Assembly: GCF_000384255.1 (NCBI RefSeq)
Contig: NZ_KB913035.1
Coordinates: 2,123,093 to 2,187,092, forward strand
Direction: 5' to 3'
Source of the DNA: Methylotenera mobilis 13
GTDB lineage: Bacteria; Pseudomonadota; Gammaproteobacteria; Burkholderiales; Methylophilaceae
Length of the DNA: 64,000 bases
Positions 54,511 through 63,307 of the stretch are shown here, one piece after another (the first letter of the stretch is position 1; each line of letters starts with the position of its first letter). Under the pieces are notes generated by a model. That model was not told the DNA's origin and searched no databases. It saw nothing but the letters and a program-made list of their open reading frames with translations. A program made the translations under genes and the position numbers.

Positions 54511-55446
54511 TTAGATAGACTCTAAACGCATCAGTTGATGACTCAATTTTTTGAGTTGTATCAGACTTAACTTTGGCTGTTCTCCTGCAAAGAATGCAAG
54601 CTCAGAAACCAAATAAAAACGCTCAATGTCCTGCTGCTTAGGTAGTAACCATGCGCAATGTTGATAGAGTAGTGACAAACGCTCTATCGTGAGTGTGAAT
54701 TCTGCACTGTCATCAAAAGCGCTACGCAAAATCCCCATTGCTTTAAAGGTATTTGCAATCTCTGCACTGTTGGCTTTGCTCAATCTTTTAATATCACGGT
54801 AAGCTCGTCTAAATGGCTGAGCCTTACGCACTCGCAAATGAAACCAATCAAAGTGCCAAATAAAATAGACGAGTGTCAATAAAAACGTAAATGAGGATAG
54901 CCAGAGCATTGCTACATAGATTGATATATTGCGTAGTTTAGGTTTAATATCCGCACGCAGCGTCATCGTTTCTTTATTCATCTGCGAAGGTAATACAGAT
55001 GAAACCAACACTTGCGCTGGTTGAATATCAATCGCTATAGCTCGTTTCTTTTGTTTGAACTGTAAATGCAATGGTCTTAAAGCGTAGTATCTTGCCTCCT
55101 GCATCACTCTAAATACCTGCCATTCCAAAGTAACGAAGTGACGAGTCTTGTTACTAAAATCGGTTTGTTTCCAATCTGCATGCCGTAACTCTATATTGGC
55201 AGCCCCCTTACCTATGGCTGGTATTGAGGTTTCATCTAAGCGATACCCTTTCGGTGTAATCACTTCAACGGTCTGATGCGCAATATCACCAACACGGTAG
55301 CCAAGCTCTTCAACGTTGGACTTCACTAAAACTGCACGATCTTGAAGCGCTACATTGATGACTTTATTTTGCGCATCTGAGGCATAAGCGAATGAAGTGA
55401 TTAAAATAAAAAGTGAGCCATATAAAGGCATACAAGCGTTCGACAT
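54511..55446 (-). CDS. mxaA: MxaA, methanol dehydrogenase calcium-insertion protein
   Basis: A 311-residue protein with signal peptide (about 1-23), a periplasmic domain (GYRVGDIAHQTVEVITPKGY; RHFVTLEWQVFRVMQEARYY), a TM helix (about 175-195; LWLSSFTFLLTLVYFIW) and a cytoplasmic helical region. MxaA is required for incorporation of calcium into methanol dehydrogenase in Methylobacterium. It begins directly after mxaS. Confidence 0.87.
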   Translation of the reverse strand: MSNACMPLYGSLFILITSFAYASDAQNKVINVALQDRAVLVKSNVEELGYRVGDIAHQTVEVITPKGYRLDETSIPAIGKGAANIELRHADWKQTDFSNKTRHFVTLEWQVFRVMQEARYYALRPLHLQFKQKKRAIAIDIQPAQVLVSSVLPSQMNKETMTLRADIKPKLRNISIYVAMLWLSSFTFLLTLVYFIWHFDWFHLRVRKAQPFRRAYRDIKRLSKANSAEIANTFKAMGILRSAFDDSAEFTLTIERLSLLYQHCAWLLPKQQDIERFYLVSELAFFAGEQPKLSLIQLKKLSHQLMRLESI

Positions 55447-55448
55447 TG

Positions 55449-56378
55449 TTAACTAGCCTCCAACATATGACGTGTCAAAGCTTCTACATCAAAGTGATCT
55501 TCAATAAAAAATGGCATGCGTGTCCCAGCCAATAAACAGCTAGAAATAATCTCTGCACGTCGGCTTGCATAAGATTCCTTAATGCGCTTCACCAAGCTTG
55601 GCCTAAGGAATAAAGACTGATAATCACCTGTCTCTAAGTCACGCACGCGTGCCCACCCCCAGTTAGGAATATCACGATACTCTGCGCTATCCCATAGCAC
55701 GATTGGCACAACATCATGTGGTGATAGTGAGGCTAATGTCTCTTTTAGTAAGCGCTCATCTAAATGAAAGTCTGAAATTAAAAAGACTAAAGACCGTTTT
55801 TTCCTAAGTTGTTTCACTGCGCGAGGCAGAGCACTGGCGCCCACTTGGGCTAAACTACTGATGTTGATTAGTTTTTCATACACCTCGTCTGCAATGCCTC
55901 GTCGATACGAAGGCGCTTCAAACAAATCACTTCTCATCTCATCATCACAAGCAACCATGCCAAAGCCATCTCCATTGCGCTGTGCAGACCAAGCAATAGA
56001 TGCTGTGATATCAGCCATCAACTGAGTTTTATTGGATTTGCCTGAAAACCGCATGGATGCAGACAAATCAAGTATGGCATACACCGCAATCGCACCACGC
56101 TCATAGTAAGCACGCACCATCAGTTGCTGAGGAAATGTGCGTAAACTTGCACGTAAATCAATGCGCCTTGGATTAGTATTTTCTAAAAATGGTACATACC
56201 CACGAAAATCAGCACTTCCACCAGACGTGCGTGTAGCATGGCTACCTGGCTGTACGCTTCTAGAGCGCCACCCTAGCCGATAGTAAAATTCACTGGATAA
56301 AAAACGACTCAATTGAATGATGAAACCGATTGATGAATAAAAAATACTTAAGGGGCAGATACTTGATCTAACACGCAA
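55449..56378 (-). CDS. mxaS: MxaS, DUF58/vWA protein
   Basis: Up to 309 residues from a TTG at 56378 that overlaps mxaR by 31 bases. Homology with the other two S proteins begins only near residue 30, so a start further in (for example TTG 56312) is likely. It carries NTNPRRIDLRASLRTFPQQL, MIDAS Asp-Leu-Ser-Ala-Ser (YAILDLSASMRFSG) and SLVFLISDFHLDE. Cytoplasmic partner of the MxaR ATPase. Confidence 0.86.
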   Translation of the reverse strand: MRVRSSICPLSIFYSSIGFIIQLSRFLSSEFYYRLGWRSRSVQPGSHATRTSGGSADFRGYVPFLENTNPRRIDLRASLRTFPQQLMVRAYYERGAIAVYAILDLSASMRFSGKSNKTQLMADITASIAWSAQRNGDGFGMVACDDEMRSDLFEAPSYRRGIADEVYEKLINISSLAQVGASALPRAVKQLRKKRSLVFLISDFHLDERLLKETLASLSPHDVVPIVLWDSAEYRDIPNWGWARVRDLETGDYQSLFLRPSLVKRIKESYASRRAEIISSCLLAGTRMPFFIEDHFDVEALTRHMLEAS

Positions 56379-57373
56379 TTAAGTAAACGTGGCGCAATAC
56401 TTTCACGGCGTAACTCATAAGCTGGCGTGAAAAATATGCGATGCGCTACCGTTTCATAAAACACCGCTCTAATATCATCAGGTGTTAGATAGTCTCTCCC
56501 CTCTAGCCATGCTCTGCTCCTCGCAGCACGCATCAGCATCGCCATTCCTCTGGGGCTTGCACCTCCAGCCACTAATCTAGAGACATCAACATCTTCTAGC
56601 ACGACACCGAACTCACTTGGCGCGCGTAATGCACGCCACAAGTTAACGGCATAATCCTGCAAAGCTAACTCCGCACGAACGCTAGACTGAATTGCATCAG
56701 ACACCTCATTAAGTGCAGCATATGGCACTAACCCAGCAGGTAAGCTATCAATCAAAACATCTACATTGTGAAAACGTGCGTTAAACATCAACTCACGCTG
56801 TAAGTCTCTATCATTCGGCGCTTCAACTGAGATTTCCATAAAGAAGCGATCTCTTGCAGCGGCAGGCAGCTCAAATGTTTCTTCTCGCTCTAAGCGATTT
56901 CTATCGGCAAATACAGTGAGATGAGGAAATGAGTATTCACGATTAAATGCCTGCGTGCTACGCTCAGCCATTAAGCGCAATAACAAGCTATGCGCTTGTG
57001 GCCTAGCGCGGTTAATTTCGTTAAAGAAAAATACAGCTAAATTCTCTTCATGCTGTAATAAAGGGCCTGGCGAAACTGCTGGCTGCCCTTTTTCATCAAG
57101 ATACGCATGATATAAAAAGTCACTAGGCATTAAATCAATAGCGCCTTCAATACGCTGATATTCGCCACCAAGCAAATGCGCCGCCGCGCGTAATAAAGTT
57201 GTTTTACCTACCCCTACATCGCCTTCTAACAGGACATGTCCACGAGAAAAAATACTAATTGTCAACGCACGGACTTGATGATCTAACCCAAGCACAACAC
57301 TATTAAGTGACTGTTCAAATTGAATCGCACGTTCACGCCACTCTGGTAAATTAATATGATTGTTAAGCATCAT
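56348..57373 (-). CDS. mxaR: MxaR, MoxR AAA+ ATPase
   Basis: A 341-residue ATPase with Walker A EGDVGVGKTTLL, Walker B LAVFFFNEINRARPQAHSLL, VFADRNRLEREETFELPAAA, and the conserved GASPRGMAMLMRAARSRAWL in the lid. Founding type of the MoxR family, needed for active methanol dehydrogenase. It lies 154 bases after mxaI, with a terminator-like hairpin between them. Confidence 0.9.
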   Translation of the reverse strand: MMLNNHINLPEWRERAIQFEQSLNSVVLGLDHQVRALTISIFSRGHVLLEGDVGVGKTTLLRAAAHLLGGEYQRIEGAIDLMPSDFLYHAYLDEKGQPAVSPGPLLQHEENLAVFFFNEINRARPQAHSLLLRLMAERSTQAFNREYSFPHLTVFADRNRLEREETFELPAAARDRFFMEISVEAPNDRDLQRELMFNARFHNVDVLIDSLPAGLVPYAALNEVSDAIQSSVRAELALQDYAVNLWRALRAPSEFGVVLEDVDVSRLVAGGASPRGMAMLMRAARSRAWLEGRDYLTPDDIRAVFYETVAHRIFFTPAYELRRESIAPRLLNCVLDQVSAP

Positions 57374-57483
57374 GTTGATTGAATATCGCTCTAAAGTTAA
57401 ATAATGCTATGAATAAATGCAAAGGTGATTTCGGTAGCTTCTATCATTGTTATGTTTGCTCAGGCTCTACTGAAATAACCCTC

Positions 57484-57511
57484 AAAAAAGCCGATGCCAT
57501 AAGACATCGGC
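57484..57511 (-). terminator. Internal terminator between mxaI and mxaR
   Basis: Stem GCCGATG (57490-57496) / CATCGGC (57505-57511), followed on the minus strand by TTTTTT (57484-57489). It would limit expression of mxaRSACKLD relative to the abundant mxaFJGI products. Confidence 0.75.
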
Positions 57512-57527
57512 CCGCAATCAATATTGA

Positions 57528-57803
57528 TTAATCTACATCGTAATCAAATTTACCAGTGGCTTTTGCATTAGCAATCCGTTTGGCATTGCGTGCATCCATT
57601 GCCTGAATAGATGCTTGTTGTTTACCTACTTCTTTAGGGTCATGTTTTGGGTCGTATTTAGAACCAGCGATTTTTTCAGGGTAGCCAGGCTTAGCTTCCC
57701 AGCAATTGCCTGGTTCTTTACAGTTATGGCCGTCATATGCAAAAGCTGCGCCTGATGCAACCATTGCACTTGCGATTGCTACTAAAGTCAAAATTCGTTT
57801 CAT
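57528..57803 (-). CDS. mxaI: MxaI, small subunit of calcium-type methanol dehydrogenase
   Basis: A 91-residue protein with signal peptide (ending AFA|YDGHNCKEPGNC). The mature 69 residues are Lys/Asp-rich with two Cys that form a disulfide in known MxaI, the typical GNCWEAKPGYPEKIAGSKYD stretch and a long helix. It wraps around the MxaF subunit to make the alpha2-beta2 enzyme. XoxF has no such partner gene in the window. Confidence 0.95.
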   Translation of the reverse strand: MKRILTLVAIASAMVASGAAFAYDGHNCKEPGNCWEAKPGYPEKIAGSKYDPKHDPKEVGKQQASIQAMDARNAKRIANAKATGKFDYDVD

Positions 57804-57950
57804 TCAAATCTCCTTGTCATATGGTCGCTGGTGAAATTGCACTATTAACAAAACGCCACCAGTGAGCGTCTTGCTATGTTCATTTAATCTAACTATCAAC
57901 ATTAGCTTCTTGTGCTAAATTACTTTTACACTTTAATTTTTCCATCTAAA

Positions 57951-58526
57951 TTATTTTTTCCACTTGGCTTTCTTTGGGTCACCCACATACACACTACGAA
58001 TCCAACTCATGATTTGAAGAATCTCATCTTGTGAAATCAATCCTTTTTGTGGGCCCATCATGCCTTGCCCGCCGCCATAAATCGTCTCAAAAAAACCTTT
58101 GTCATAAGCATTGCCTGGGTATGTCCAGTAATCGTCGGCAAGTGCAGGTCCAAGCTTTCCTTCAGCCAAATGTCCATGACACCCTGAACATGCTGTTGAA
58201 AACAATGTGTAACCATTTTTAATCACGTCTTCATTCAGGTTATATGGGTTTTTTCCAGTTCTTTTAAACTCCTGAACGGCTGGAGAGTCAGTGCCCTTTC
58301 CATCATTAAAGTCTAGTGGTTCACCAGAAATAGTCCCTCTAAAGTCTAAAACAGGACCTAAAGACTCTGGATTTGGGTGAACTAGTGCTTCTTTTGCCAC
58401 AGCAGTCTTCTGCTCACCTGACGCAGCAGATTGTGGAGAGGCATGACATGCTGATAAGAAACTTGCCATCACTGCGGCTGTACAGAATGCTGAAATTTGG
58501 CTACGTTTAAAAGATAAAACTAACAT
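57951..58526 (-). CDS. mxaG: MxaG, cytochrome c-L
   Basis: A 191-residue periplasmic cytochrome. An N-terminal signal (with a possible lipobox LSACH) precedes one haem site CSGCH (about residue 114), YWTYPGNAYDKGFFETIYGG, the Met-rich GGQGMMGPQKG loop and the C-terminal EILQIMSWIRSVYVGDPKKA. It is the specific electron acceptor of MxaFI. It lies between mxaJ and mxaI, in the standard order. Confidence 0.93.
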   Translation of the reverse strand: MLVLSFKRSQISAFCTAAVMASFLSACHASPQSAASGEQKTAVAKEALVHPNPESLGPVLDFRGTISGEPLDFNDGKGTDSPAVQEFKRTGKNPYNLNEDVIKNGYTLFSTACSGCHGHLAEGKLGPALADDYWTYPGNAYDKGFFETIYGGGQGMMGPQKGLISQDEILQIMSWIRSVYVGDPKKAKWKK

Positions 58527-58576
58527 CTTGACCTCTACATATTTTCTAAATGGTATTAATTAACTGCGAAACTTTG

Positions 58577-59410
58577 TTAAATAGGCAACAGCGGGATGCC
58601 TTCTCGCTTAAGTACTGACTCAATCTCACTGCGTTTTTCATCTATGGCTTTATTAAGTGCCTGTTGTAATTGCACATCATCCTTACGCACCCCCATCACA
58701 ATCTCATAGTGCATTTGTACAGATTCACCATTAGATTTTTTTGCATCATCTTTCACCAACTGTACTTTCAATGGTTCTTTTGATTGCTTCACATAGCGTG
58801 CCGCCTCTGGCGCCCACAGCATGGCTGCATGGATATATTTATTAGACACATCGTTCACAACCTCTTGTGGGTCAACCCTCACATATTTATTACGTGTAGA
58901 CTGGTACTTTTGCTTCTCTGCAAAATAATCAAACATGTCATCAAATCGATTAATTTGTAGTAACATCACCTTGCCTGGACTATCTGGCATGACACCAATG
59001 CGGAAATTTCTCTCTTTCAATAAATCATCATTCCACGAAGAAATATCAATTTCACGATCTTCTCTAGTAATAAACACGTAACCAGTTTTGTAATAAGGTT
59101 TAGTCTTAAGCACGCGTGGATCTGTACTATCTACGCCAAGTACCATATCGCATTTCTTCTTATCTAAGAAAAAACCAACGGCATAGCGCGGATCATCCCA
59201 GTACACATAATTCAATTTTTTATTCAATGACTTCGCGATTATTTCTGCAATATCATTCTCAAAACCCTCTTTCTTATCATTAGAAAAAGGCATTTCATTT
59301 TTTCCAGCACATACGTTCAAATCATCGGCATACACCTGCACTGCCCACAAACTTAAAACACCAAGTACTAAAGACTTAAAACCAGAACGCAAAAACTTTT
59401 TATTTTTCAT
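58577..59410 (-). CDS. mxaJ: MxaJ, periplasmic solute-binding-protein-like assembly factor
   Basis: A 277-residue protein with signal peptide (about 1-28) and the type II periplasmic-binding fold (LNVCAGKNEMPFSNDKKEGF; CDMVLGVDSTDPRVLKTKPY). Its N-terminal motif is shared with XoxJ (28850-30475), but it lacks the ankyrin tail. MxaJ is needed for a functional methanol dehydrogenase, probably by binding the apo-enzyme. It follows mxaF, separated by a stem-loop. Confidence 0.92.
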   Translation of the reverse strand: MKNKKFLRSGFKSLVLGVLSLWAVQVYADDLNVCAGKNEMPFSNDKKEGFENDIAEIIAKSLNKKLNYVYWDDPRYAVGFFLDKKKCDMVLGVDSTDPRVLKTKPYYKTGYVFITREDREIDISSWNDDLLKERNFRIGVMPDSPGKVMLLQINRFDDMFDYFAEKQKYQSTRNKYVRVDPQEVVNDVSNKYIHAAMLWAPEAARYVKQSKEPLKVQLVKDDAKKSNGESVQMHYEIVMGVRKDDVQLQQALNKAIDEKRSEIESVLKREGIPLLPI

Positions 59411-59520
59411 GCTAAAAAATACTCCTCATGCTAAAAAATTCAGGACACATCCAAATAAACATCATGAAACATAAACTGATAGGTGATACATGAAACTCAT
59501 TTGGATAAGCCTTGGGTGAA

Positions 59521-59551
59521 TGCAGGATAGGTATCAACCACCCATCCTGCA
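59521..59551 (-). promoter_or_regulatory. Stem-loop between mxaF and mxaJ
   Basis: TGCAGGAT (59521-59528) pairs with ATCCTGCA (59544-59551), extended by two pairs after a mismatch, with no U-run. It may protect the 3' end of the abundant mxaF mRNA segment or attenuate transcription. Confidence 0.5.
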
Positions 59552-59597
59552 CTACCTTACTGATTCAGCTAATGACTAATTCAACTAGCGTTTTGGT

Positions 59598-61397
59598 TTA
59601 AAGACTAAACACCATCAAACCGCCACCCATGTTGGTGTGATTTTGTAGCTCTTTGAAAGCACCTACAGCACCAAGGCCAGCACTTGGGTCAGTCAAGTCA
59701 AACACTAGACCAACACCAGGCCAACCACCTACGCCATACATACTTGCAACGTATTGCTTGCCTTTAAATGCATAAGTCATAGGAGATCCGATACCACCTG
59801 AAGGCATTTTGAATTTCCACAACTCTTTACCGTTGTTTTTATCCAATGCTTTGATATGGCCGTCTAAAGTGTTGTACCAAACTAAGCCACCTTTGGTGTA
59901 CAAAGTACCACCCCAAGCCGCGAATTTTTCCCACTTAGACCATTTCACTTTACCTGTCACAGTGTCAAAGGCACGTACAGTACCCATCTCTGTTTTAGTC
60001 GGTCCACTAGGTCCAGGATACATTGCTAGCGTTGCACCAACAAAGAACTGGCCTGCACGGTATGGCAGCATGAACGGCTCCCAATCCATACAAATATGAT
60101 TCAAACCAGCATACAAAGTACGTGATTCTGGGTCATATGAATCGACACCTTGGTTGTGGAAACCCATCGCTGATGGACAGATATTAGTGCCTTTATGATC
60201 CATACGTGTTGAAAACTCTGGGTCACGCACTGGCAAACCTGTTTTCAAATCAACTTTCTTAAACACGTTAACCGCCGGATCAACTTTGTCAGCTAAAATT
60301 AATTTACCTGTATCACGATTGAGTGTGTACATAATGCCGTTACGGTCAATATGCGTAAGAAGCGGCGTCATTTTTCCTTGAACAGGTTGATCAGTCAGCA
60401 CCATTTGATTTACACCTGCAAAGTCCCACTCATCATGAGGTGTTTTTTGGTAGCCCCATTTTGCTTCGCCTGTATCTACATCACGCGCCCAAATTGTCAT
60501 CGTCCACTTATTATCACCAGGGCGCATGGTTTCATTCCAAGGTGCAGGGTTACCTGATCCGTAGTAGAACAAATTCAATTTAGGGTCATATGCATACCAA
60601 CCCCAGTTAGTACCGCCACCAATTTTCCAAGCATCGCCTTCCCATGTTTTGGTACCTAAACCAAATTGACCATAGTGAGGGTTATGTTCATTGAAGTTTT
60701 TTGCTAAGCGAATTTCACTATCAGGGCCTGTAGCAAATGCACGCCACTTCAATGCACCAGTTTTCAAATCAACAGCATTCACCGCACCACGAACCCCTAA
60801 TTCAGCACCTGAACAACCAATCAATACCGTATCTTTAACGACATAAGGTGCTTGCGTAAATGTCATACCAACTTTAGGATCGCAAAGTTCAACTTTCCAG
60901 TTCACCTTACCAGTTTTAGCGTCTAAAGCTAACAAGTGACCATCTGCTTGTTTTTTAACGATTTGACCAGCACCATAAGCCACGCCGCGGTCAACAATAT
61001 CGCAACACATCACGGCTTTAGTAGAGGCATCTTGTTTTGGCTTATGAGACCAAACAATTTTGCCCGGGTCATTTAAATTAACAGCGAACGTATTGTTTGG
61101 GAATGCAGAATGGATATACATCATGTCACCAATCACTAGCGGCGCACCTTCATGACCATGCAACACACCGGTTGAGAACGACCATGCAGCCTTTACATTC
61201 TTGACATTGTTTTTATTAATTTGATCTAGCGTACTATTATGCTGGCTGTTGTATCCACCAGTTTGCGTTGCCCATTGGTTTGGGTCATTCACACGTTTGG
61301 TTAAATCCTCATCTGCAAAAGCAGTTTGCACTGCTGCAAGAACAAGTAAACCGCCGATTGCTGCACTAACACTGACGTTAGCAACTTTGCGTTTCAT
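59598..61397 (-). CDS. mxaF: MxaF, large subunit of calcium-type PQQ methanol dehydrogenase
   Basis: A 599-residue enzyme with signal peptide (ending AFA|DEDL), eight-bladed propeller and vicinal disulfide Cys131-Cys132 (VMCCD). The catalytic base is Asp325 in [10 protein letters not shown]; the residue two further on is Ala327, not Asp, marking a calcium-dependent MxaF rather than a XoxF. Length is standard. It is the first gene of the mxaFJGIRSACKLD operon. Its promoter lies in 61398-61634, shared with a divergent two-component system, and contains inverted-repeat elements. Confidence 0.96.
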   Translation of the reverse strand: MKRKVANVSVSAAIGGLLVLAAVQTAFADEDLTKRVNDPNQWATQTGGYNSQHNSTLDQINKNNVKNVKAAWSFSTGVLHGHEGAPLVIGDMMYIHSAFPNNTFAVNLNDPGKIVWSHKPKQDASTKAVMCCDIVDRGVAYGAGQIVKKQADGHLLALDAKTGKVNWKVELCDPKVGMTFTQAPYVVKDTVLIGCSGAELGVRGAVNAVDLKTGALKWRAFATGPDSEIRLAKNFNEHNPHYGQFGLGTKTWEGDAWKIGGGTNWGWYAYDPKLNLFYYGSGNPAPWNETMRPGDNKWTMTIWARDVDTGEAKWGYQKTPHDEWDFAGVNQMVLTDQPVQGKMTPLLTHIDRNGIMYTLNRDTGKLILADKVDPAVNVFKKVDLKTGLPVRDPEFSTRMDHKGTNICPSAMGFHNQGVDSYDPESRTLYAGLNHICMDWEPFMLPYRAGQFFVGATLAMYPGPSGPTKTEMGTVRAFDTVTGKVKWSKWEKFAAWGGTLYTKGGLVWYNTLDGHIKALDKNNGKELWKFKMPSGGIGSPMTYAFKGKQYVASMYGVGGWPGVGLVFDLTDPSAGLGAVGAFKELQNHTNMGGGLMVFSL

Positions 61398-61508
61398 ATT
61401 GATCGTCTCCCTATAAATTGGTTAAACCGTATAAATCCGAAGCCATCATGATTATCAATTTGGCGAGGTGCATTATGTGCCCTCGCTATCTTCCAAATAA
61501 GATGAAAC

Positions 61509-61595
61509 ATTCCCGATGAAAAATGAAATTACTCATTACTGTTACATCTTGTAACTAGTCATTTACTCGATTTCATATCATCGGGAATTATTCCC
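61509..61595. promoter_or_regulatory. Inverted repeats in the mxaF/kinase divergent promoter region
   Basis: ATTCCCGATGA (61509-61519) and TCATCGGGAAT (61578-61588) form a perfect 11-bp inverted repeat with 58 bases between. The right arm continues into GGGAATTATTCCC (61583-61595), the palindrome also seen upstream of xoxF, xoxG and the TonB receptor. Between the arms lies GTTACATCTTGTAAC (61541-61555). Confidence 0.6.
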
Positions 61596-61634
61596 CTATT
61601 CAAGATCCTGTATTTACAGAACAATCACTCACTT

Positions 61635-62579
61635 ATGAAAATCAAAGAATTTTGGAATATACGTAAGCATTCTCAACGTGATGCAGCGGTGATAACCGTT
61701 GTGATTTCGCTGATATACATCTTCATATTGTGGATTGACTTGGCAGAAACCCTGACCAATTGGTTTGCACAATACGAAGAAGTACAGCTAGATGAAGTGC
61801 CATTTCTACTGTTGCTAATAGCGTTCGGAATGGCATGGTTCTCGAGAAGAAGAATGGTAGAACTCAATAACGAAATTCATTTACGTGTATCAGCAGAAGA
61901 AAAAATCATGCAATTACTAGTGCAAAACAAAGCACTCACTAGACATGTATTAAAAATACAAGAAGCCGAACGCCTACACCTTGCTAGAGATTTACATGAT
62001 GATATTGGCCAATACTTATTAGCGATTCGATTAGACGCCTCTGCATTGAATTTAAGTAAAAAAGATCAAAATCTACATGCATCTACTACTCTTTATGCAA
62101 AAAGAATTTTAGCTAATGCTCAACATATACAAGAGATGACCAGAACACTGATGCGTCGTCTAAGACCAGCACCAACCAGTAGCCAAGACTGTACAGCAGC
62201 TATCAGCATATTGATTAAAGAATGGCACGAGCAACAACCTCATATTCAGTTAGATATCAACGTTGAAGCATGCTCATCCTTATTTACAGAACAAATTAAC
62301 ATCACCATTTATAGATTCATTCAAGAAGCACTCACCAATATCTCAAAACATGCTGACGCGCTAAATGTCAGCATTTCGCTCAAGTCAATCTCAAATGAAC
62401 GTGGTCGGTTGCTATGTATAGAAATCATCGACGATGGCGTTGGATTTAAAGCTGAAGAAACTTCATATGGAATGGGAATCATCGGGATGCGCGAACGTAT
62501 AGATGCAGTGAATGGTACCTTCATTGCAAAAAACAATACCAGCAAAGGTGTAACCATCAGCGCACAAATCCCTATCTAG
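61635..62579 (+). CDS. Sensor histidine kinase next to mxaF (MxaY/MoxY-related)
   Basis: A 314-residue membrane kinase with two TM helices (about 18-36 and 55-71) and almost no periplasmic domain. The HisKA_3 domain has phospho-acceptor His121 (HLARDLHDDIGQYLLAIRLD), and the HATPase_c domain carries IIDDGVGFKAE and GMGIIGMRERID. It differs from the kinase at 34406-35761, which has a large MoxY-type sensor domain. It is divergent from mxaF, so it probably controls that operon together with the next gene. The signal is unknown. Confidence 0.85.
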   Translation: MKIKEFWNIRKHSQRDAAVITVVISLIYIFILWIDLAETLTNWFAQYEEVQLDEVPFLLLLIAFGMAWFSRRRMVELNNEIHLRVSAEEKIMQLLVQNKALTRHVLKIQEAERLHLARDLHDDIGQYLLAIRLDASALNLSKKDQNLHASTTLYAKRILANAQHIQEMTRTLMRRLRPAPTSSQDCTAAISILIKEWHEQQPHIQLDINVEACSSLFTEQINITIYRFIQEALTNISKHADALNVSISLKSISNERGRLLCIEIIDDGVGFKAEETSYGMGIIGMRERIDAVNGTFIAKNNTSKGVTISAQIPI

Positions 62580-62642
62580 ACTTTTTTAAAATACATAAAG
62601 CGATTAAAAATCAATGTCACAGAAATTACTTGGGGTAAATGA

Positions 62643-63281
62643 ATGAATAAAACAATTCTATTAGTGGATGACCATGCAGTAGTAAGACAAGGCTTAAAAA
62701 GTCTATTAGGTCAATGGGGATATCGTGTGGTGGCAGAAGCATCCAGCGGCGAGTCCGCAATATTGTTATGGCAAGAACATCAGCCCAGCTTAGTACTCAT
62801 GGACCTAGACATGCCAGGACTAGGTGGCCTAGAGGCATTACAAAGAATTTTAGCGCGTAGCAAAGATGCAAAAGTGCTCATCTACAGTATGCATGATGAC
62901 AACATCTATGCAATGCGTGCCATCCAAGCAGGTGCAAAAGGCTATGTGGTAAAGACAGATGACGTCAATATTTTATTAGAAGCGGTTGATAAAATCATGA
63001 AAGGTGGAAAATTTATAGAACAAAAACTAGCACAACATCTCGCCATCGATTTAATCAATGAAGCCAACAAACCTTTAGAAAAACTTTCCCCTAGAGAGTT
63101 TGAAGTATTTAGGCAACTAGCATCAGGTAACTCTCTTACTATCATTTCGGATAGTTTAAACATTAGCTATAAAACTGTTGCCAACATTCAAACCCAAATT
63201 AGACAAAAGCTTAACGTACATACAACCGCTAATCTTGTTCATCTCGCCATTCAGTTTGGCGTTACTCAGAGCAAAATCTAA
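62643..63281 (+). CDS. NarL/FixJ-type response regulator next to mxaF (MxaB/MoxX-related)
   Basis: A 212-residue regulator: receiver with Asp54 (VLMDLDMPGLGG), DD at 9-10 and the conserved Lys (VVKTD), and a C-terminal LuxR HTH (LSPREFEVFRQLASGNSLTI; YKTVANIQTQIRQKL). Its HTH closely resembles that of the regulator at 33768-34409 (FEVFRMLAEGSN; KTVANYQTLLKQKL), so both may recognise the same palindrome. It is paired with the upstream kinase. MxaB-type regulators control mxa transcription in other methylotrophs; that role here is inferred. Confidence 0.86.
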   Translation: MNKTILLVDDHAVVRQGLKSLLGQWGYRVVAEASSGESAILLWQEHQPSLVLMDLDMPGLGGLEALQRILARSKDAKVLIYSMHDDNIYAMRAIQAGAKGYVVKTDDVNILLEAVDKIMKGGKFIEQKLAQHLAIDLINEANKPLEKLSPREFEVFRQLASGNSLTIISDSLNISYKTVANIQTQIRQKLNVHTTANLVHLAIQFGVTQSKI

Positions 63282-63307
63282 CTATCAACCATTCAAGGAT
63301 CATCATT

